NCBI RefSeq assembly: GCF_932526225.1
Contig: NC_064042.1
Coordinates: 11,543,040-11,607,039 of the forward strand
From: Nematostella vectensis
Taxonomy: Eukaryota > Cnidaria > Anthozoa > Actiniaria > Edwardsiidae
Direction: 5' to 3'
DNA: 64,000 nt
Positions 58,416 to 64,000 of the stretch are shown piece by piece. Within the stretch, counting starts at the first letter, position 1; each line of letters starts with the position of its first letter. The position numbers were made by a program, and so were the translations under genes. The notes below the pieces were generated by a model that saw only the letters and a list, made by a program, of their open reading frames with translations, did no database searches and was not told the DNA's origin.

Positions 58416-61400
58416 CTAAAAGTTAAGAGTAGTTCCATGTGGCACATCAGAAGTTCCAAGATCTGCAAGTGCAGTAATGCTGTCTTGGTCAGCGTCGATG
58501 AAAGCTTTCCAGCATAACATCTTTGCTTTCCCTTAAACAAGAAAAAAAACAATGAGGATGTTGCGAGTTTGAAACAAAATACATATAACTATCTCGACAT
58601 CAGTTGCTTACCTGCAAAGCTCCCTGTGACATCTGCTCCACTCAATGCATGGAATCCAAGTGCTGCAGTTTTGGCAGGTCCAAGGACGCGTACGATAGGG
58701 CCAAGCTTGATCTTCCGATGGCGATCACCTCTGCCGGTGACAAATGACGTGTCCTCGCATAACAGGGAATATCTTCGAAGGGACAACACAAGGACGTCAG
58801 TGTCGGGCGAGACCATCTCGATACTGGTGGCTCCGAAGGACGTAGCGTCGACAGCGTGTAGCAGCAACTTGGTGTCTGCTTCCTCGTGGTTGCTCCCGAG
58901 ATGTGCCATATCTCTGTGAGTGGCTTGGCATCGAGTTCCCCATGCCACTACAACGTTCATCCCGGCCCCCTTTCCTTTCTCTAGTAACTTCACAGCTAGA
59001 TACTCCGTCAGCTCTGATTTGGTCTTCGCATGAGATAGGAGTCTCTTCATCGGAATCTTCGCAATATGTGTTGCATCTGATATCTTGTAGTAGATAGGCG
59101 CTTCTTTGTCCTGTCTTGACACTCTTGTCGCCGTCTTCAAGGATAGTGGTACATCGTACCTAAAATTTACATGACATCGTACATTAATTCGTCATTTTTT
59201 TATCTTCTATCTACATGGAACTGTAATGACAATGATTTTACTTACCGGTCAAATACCAGTTGCAACTCGTCACTTCCATGGTACTTGGACAGGACGCGCT
59301 CTAGGAAGTGATCCGCCAATTGAGAACAGTTTTTAATCCGGTGCAAGCGCTAGACGGTTTGTCTAGCGCTTGCACTTCTGCCATCCCGTCAACAATAGAT
59401 ACCTTCATCCGAGTGCCTTCTTGGATCGGCGGATGGATTTCAAGCTCTGCTGTGTTAGAGCCTGCACCTGTGTTAGCTACCTTCTCTAGGATAGCCATCA
59501 AGGCACTCTTACAGGAACAGTTGAGCATAGAGCCATCTTGATCAAACATCGACTTGGGTACCACGTTAAACTCGAATTCGCCAACAGCCTCCTTCATGTC
59601 AATTTTCGGGCGAGATTTCGCTACCAGGGACATGCGAGCGAACAAGGAGCGATATTCCTTTAACTCGATTACCTTGTAATTGGCTTTCACTCTGATTATC
59701 TTTGTGGCGCTCTTCCATGTGTTGAGTTACCTCTTCTTCATAGGATGCCAGATGCTTTGTGTGGCCGTCGTAACTCTTTCTTCTACGAAGCGGCAAAGCA
59801 ACTGAGTTACCACAGTGGTTTATTGACACAGGTCTTCTTTCACCTTGAGGGGCATTACAACCTTTGTTACGATGTTGAAGAGGTCACTGTTGTCACTGAG
59901 GAAAGGATTTGTAAAGTTCCTGATGCTTGTAGCCAGCTGTTCGATGTTTCTTGGCGTGCTCGTACAGCATTGCTAAGGTCGTGGTGGTGCTTTTCCGTCT
60001 TGCCCTTTGACGTGCCAGACATCTCTTTTGACTTCTCTGCCAGTCGTGCCAACTCGGGTGCGATGAGGAAGTACTTTGAGCGTACATTTGGATTTAGCGT
60101 GATGCCAATTAGCCCTCCTGAGACCTTCATGGATCGATTAACATGCTCAAGTGCATTATCAGCGCCGAGAGAACAGAATGGCACATGTGGGTTTTTGTTA
60201 ACGACCCAGTTTCCTTGCCGAAATTCCTCGTATATCTCTGGATCAGACTCTTCCAGCCTGGACATCTCAGCCAAATAGACAGGTATCATCCGAGCATAGT
60301 TCAGCATGTCATGGGCGAAGAAGTACTTCGTAAATACCTCGAGGGCTTCTAGATGGAGGGCCCAGTTGCCAGTTCGAACGGCTCGTATGAAGGTCATCAT
60401 TTTCATCACCATTCCCATGTACTGTCGCACGACTTTAAACAGCGGATACTTCTCCTTATCTTTGTCAAATGCATCCATCTTCTCTAGCAGCTTCTGTGAC
60501 TCGATGACGGAAACCAGCTTGTCGTGTGCCTCTTTAACTGCCTCCTTCAGACCATTAGCACAGACATTACTTAACTGGGTAACAGATTCTTCAAGGCTTT
60601 GGCGTAAACTTGCGTTTTCTTTGTCCGCGAAGGCTTCGTGATACATCAGGAAAAGCGCTTGTAAGGTAATCGCATGAGCCGTCTGCGCCCGCTTCACATG
60701 TTTTCCGCCGAGGATCTGTTTAACAGTCGAAGGACCATATAACTCTGACTCAATCCAGCATGTATCAATCCCGCTGTTGTCGGTGTAACAGCCAATTGCA
60801 CGTAAGGCCGCCATAACGTTTAGATCGCGACGGGCCATTTGGAGTTTCTTTGCTGGCTGGTAAAGCCGTAGGTCCAGCGAGATGACCGTTTTCCTTGTTG
60901 GGCCGACCACTTTGACACTAATATCCTGAGCTTGCATAAGTACAGTCAGAAGTGTTTACCAATGGTGGGCAGGCGCGGCAACTAAGGGGGCTGTTCTGTT
61001 CCGACTCTCGTGGTTGGTATTGGTTCGGTGACCAGGGAGTTATAGGCTGACCAAACTGGGATGCTGGTGATCTTCTTTGGTTGAGGATCTTGCTCCAGGG
61101 CTGCCGTGCCGGCTTGAGCGTTGTATGCTTGGGTTCGCGTTGCATTTCTCCCCAGAATCCATGCAGCATCTCCCATCTGCATCGGAAGCTCTTTCACGGA
61201 AAGACTAAACTTGGAATTTGCGGAGCCTTTGGGCTTCAATGGCGGTGCTGGGCATTCCAAAAGGTTAGTGAAGGATTCGGGCAAATCTTCTATTGAGCGA
61301 TGTTGTAGACTTGCGTCAACATGAACTTCGATCTTCTGATCCTGAGCCTCGGCGCGCTGGTAAATTGCCATTACAGTTCCATGAAACGTACGTTTTCCGT

Positions 61401-62911
61401 CTGGCGTGTCCTCAGCGAAGTCCACGTTATCTATGGCAGAAAACACATGCCGCCCTTTGACAATGTCCGGAGGGAGATAGATGCCATCGTTTTCTTCCAT
61501 TTGCTGTAAGACATTCGATTCTATCTGGGATTCTACCCTAAGCACTCGGTTATAGTCGACTGCAAGTCCAAATCTGTGAAGTAAATTGATAAGCTCTTTG
61601 CTGCGTACAGCCTGGTGTATAGCAACCCCTATTGCTAGCTGCTGTGGCATTTCACTTCTCATTCTCGTTGTTTCAGCTCTCTTGTGCCTCACCTGGCGAT
61701 CGGATAGAAACATAGCGACTGTGCTTTCAGTCAGACTCATGGCGCGCTTGTTTACCTTATTTGATTTTGACCCGTGTTGCAAAGAAAGATCAAATGGGCC
61801 TTGGATGACCCACCTAAAGAAGCTGACGAGTTCCCTGGGAACATTTTCATCTGTGATATCCTCGAAAGAGCCAGTAAACTCCCACTTCTTACACTTCTTG
61901 ATAGATTTTCTGATAAGCGCGGCAGCATCAAAAAGTGTCTTCATCTCGTCGTCGTCTATTTCATTCTGCTCTTCTGCAATTTGAATTGCTTGATCTCTTC
62001 CAATCTTAACACTGACCCTTTCAGGCTAATTTACCCATTTGGGCCTGTGGAAGTCAACATCAGGGATTTCATCTTTCAGTAGCTGCTTTAACGACTTGCG
62101 ATGGACATTCGAATCAGGGACGTTGTTTGTGTGAAGTATTTCTTTATACGCCGCTTGTAACTGAGATATAGGGATAATATTACCGCCACTTAAACTAATG
62201 TCAGTTACAGTTAAGAACTCAACCTTTGCAGCTATCTGTCCGGCCATTCTAACTGGGACCTCGGCTTCGGAATCAGGCTTACGCAATACATTGCTTACGT
62301 TCGTCAACCAACAGTTGTGGTGGTATTTTATGTCAATTGAATGGGCATCATTTGATGCAATGGCAGTATTAAGCTTCACGGCGAGCTTTTCATTGCCTGA
62401 TTTTGCGACAGCTTTGCAGAGCGATTCCCCTGCAGGCAGAGATCTACAGTTGTAAAACATCGATTTATAGGTTTCCGGGCCATCGCAAAAAAAAGCAAAC
62501 TTCTTTGTTAAAAGGTGTGGTTTTAGATCGAGTAAGCTTAGGAGTTGTAGTGCTATTTGCTGGTTGTGACTTTCGCCTTGATTCATTGGGTCAAGCTAGC
62601 TCTCTCTCATACCTTGTCTTTGCCCTCTTCAGCATCGCTGTATGGGCGACATCCTTGTAGCAAAAGCGGTGCCATGAGCTCTTTCCCTTGAGAGCCTCGA
62701 CTGAAATGCCATCTAGCCTAATCCAGGCCTCTGAGTACTCCTTATTCCCATAACTGGCCCATTCTTTGAGAAAATCCAAAACTTTTCTATACGAATCTAG
62801 TGAAGGTTTGCCAACAAGACCTTCATTCTCTTTTACCTCCTGGCAAATAACACACAATTCTAGATTTGTCTCTTCAGAGTTTAGACAAAGGGAAACATTC
62901 AAATTCGCCAT
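58416..62911 (-). pseudogene. Multi-exon gene of a repetitive family with PIN/FEN-like motifs, broken
   Basis: Reading leftward from ATG 62911: a Cys-containing N-terminal region, a long helical middle, and a C-terminal domain with HEEADTKLLLHA, SPDTDVLVL and HALSGADVTGSFAG. Their acidic residues resemble a PIN/FEN-type nuclease. At least two introns look genuine (59165-59246, and one after the GSFAG codons at about 58534-58606), so it is not a processed copy. The frame is broken by a TAG near 62026, a stop plus shift near 60970, a shift near 62590 and a small deletion near 60830; the last exon ends early at 58416. I recognise the family only as one repeated in cnidarian genomes; transposon origin is likely. 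Confidence 0.6.
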
Positions 62912-64000
62912 GAAGGGGCATGATAGTTATGTAACTGCTCTAGATTGACTGGCAATTCAAAATGGTGGATCACTAAAATGATGGAAATTACCGCTGACCA
63001 AAAGTATTCATTTAGAGACTGCTGACCAGCAAAACAATTATGGAAATATCGATTCTTTTATTCAATTGAAATCAAGTTTCAACAGAACTGCAATTATGAA
63101 ATATGGCGGAAATATAGAAATCAAAGTTTGAAAAAATATATACTAATAATGCGATATTTAATCATTTTATGCAAGAGTCTCGCTTTCTTGACAAAAAGGT
63201 CAGGTGACAACAAATATTACTTCAATGTTTTTAAACATGTAAGATAATATTATTTTACAAAACTGGGCAAGCTTGTTTGAAAATAGCCTCAGATAAGAGA
63301 TAGTTATGGGCAATATAATATTAGAGCCTCGCTTTCGTGTAGAAGGTCACGTGATCTCCTTACATATACTTATAGTCATAACATGTATAATACTATCCCC
63401 TTATAAATCTGAGCAAGTTTGGTGACATTTGGTTGCAAATATGTAAAGTTATCTGCAATTTAAGTCTCAGCCTCGTTTCCATGCTGGGCAATTTGAGGCC
63501 CTTCTTTAACCCCCCTAGTAGCTTACCCAACAAGTTAAAAAATTGCCGACAACATTTTCTGTGTTCCTTAGGGTCCCCTCAACACTTCTAGATAGGTGGC
63601 TTGTTCTCTTCACAAAAATTCCACGGGACTTTAAATCGCGACATATGCTCCCTTACTATGAAGTGCCCAGCAGTAAGGGAGATGTCGAGACAACTTCAGT
63701 GTAGGCTATTAACCGGTTTTAAATGAGCGTCTAAGATCTATCATGGTTTTATCTTAGTATGCTTACATCTCGTATAACCTTTGATAATGAAATATATTCT
63801 TTAAAGTGTGTTATTGCATTTTGTTTTGAGAAATGGTAAACTGTATATAGATTTATATATAATACAATCACTTGAATAGGATAAAAACCGGTTTTAAAAG
63901 TTCTGTTTCGTAGACCAACTTCGTGGATCCACTCCTCAATTAAACTGACAGACAATTTACACATATATGTTTTTAACATAACATTGAATAGAAAGCTTGT
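62912..64000. other. Non-coding region with degenerate 150-bp repeats
   Basis: Three diverged copies near 63175, 63322 and 63468 share a CCTCG/CTCGCTTTC core and flanking A/T-rich text. No gene seen to the window end. Confidence 0.45.

Noticed and set aside
59301-61984. Plus-strand frames opposite the PIN/FEN-motif gene
   Set aside because: Antisense shadows; the minus strand has introns with consensus sites and recognisable motifs.

Overview
The window reads as animal genomic DNA, most likely from a cnidarian (anthozoan such as a coral or sea anemone). Three spliced host genes of the secreted or cell-surface PAN, TSP1, EGF and FN3-like kinds common in cnidarians are interleaved with virus-derived and transposon-derived DNA. 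Taxonomy is inferred from protein flavour only.

Region 1 (1-13035) is the right-hand part of a Polinton/Maverick-class integrated DNA virus, called element A here. It carries the C-terminus of a protein-primed type B DNA polymerase, an rve integrase, a 412-residue capsid candidate, an A32/FtsK-HerA-type packaging ATPase, a run of small membrane or structural proteins, and a leftward block: a zinc-repeat protein, a RING-H2 protein, an ankyrin-repeat protein, a TFIIB-like factor and a small membrane protein. Every one of these reading frames is open. Nearly all genes are preceded by the same TTTAAAGA-type box 26-35 nt before the ATG. A small palindromic repeat recurs in and between the genes.

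Region 2 (13062-16853) is a host gene for a secreted PAN-domain protein with a long Thr/Pro-rich mucin-like tail of 27-bp repeats. Region 3 (17961-18467) is a retrozyme-like element with two type I hammerhead ribozymes 354 bp apart, flanked by a perfect 12-bp direct repeat. A second, inverted pair of hammerheads lies at 39881-40020.

Region 4 (18731 to about 38275, minus strand) holds exons of a host membrane protein: FN3-like module, juxtamembrane module and transmembrane helix. In one of its introns sits element B (20444-35823), a complete but decayed 15.4-kb Polinton/adintovirus-like element. It has 225-bp terminal inverted repeats and encodes PolB, a chromodomain integrase, two penton-like genes, remnants of MCP, an adenain-like protease, a pX-like core protein and small accessory genes. 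Its polymerase, capsid and penton genes carry stops, frameshifts and internal duplications. No packaging ATPase was found in it.

Region 5 (41072-55543, plus strand) is a host gene with a signal peptide, TSP1 and EGF domains. Seven intact copies of an 83-residue cysteine-rich exon follow, in 1.07-kb tandem units, plus one truncated copy, then a terminal module. The introns hold a tRNA-derived SINE, a small TIR element inside that SINE, a 3.2-kb TIR element and a 1.4-kb TTAA-flanked element. Region 6 (58416-62911, minus strand) is a broken multi-exon gene of a repetitive family with PIN/FEN-like motifs. The remainder is non-coding with a few palindromes and degenerate repeats.
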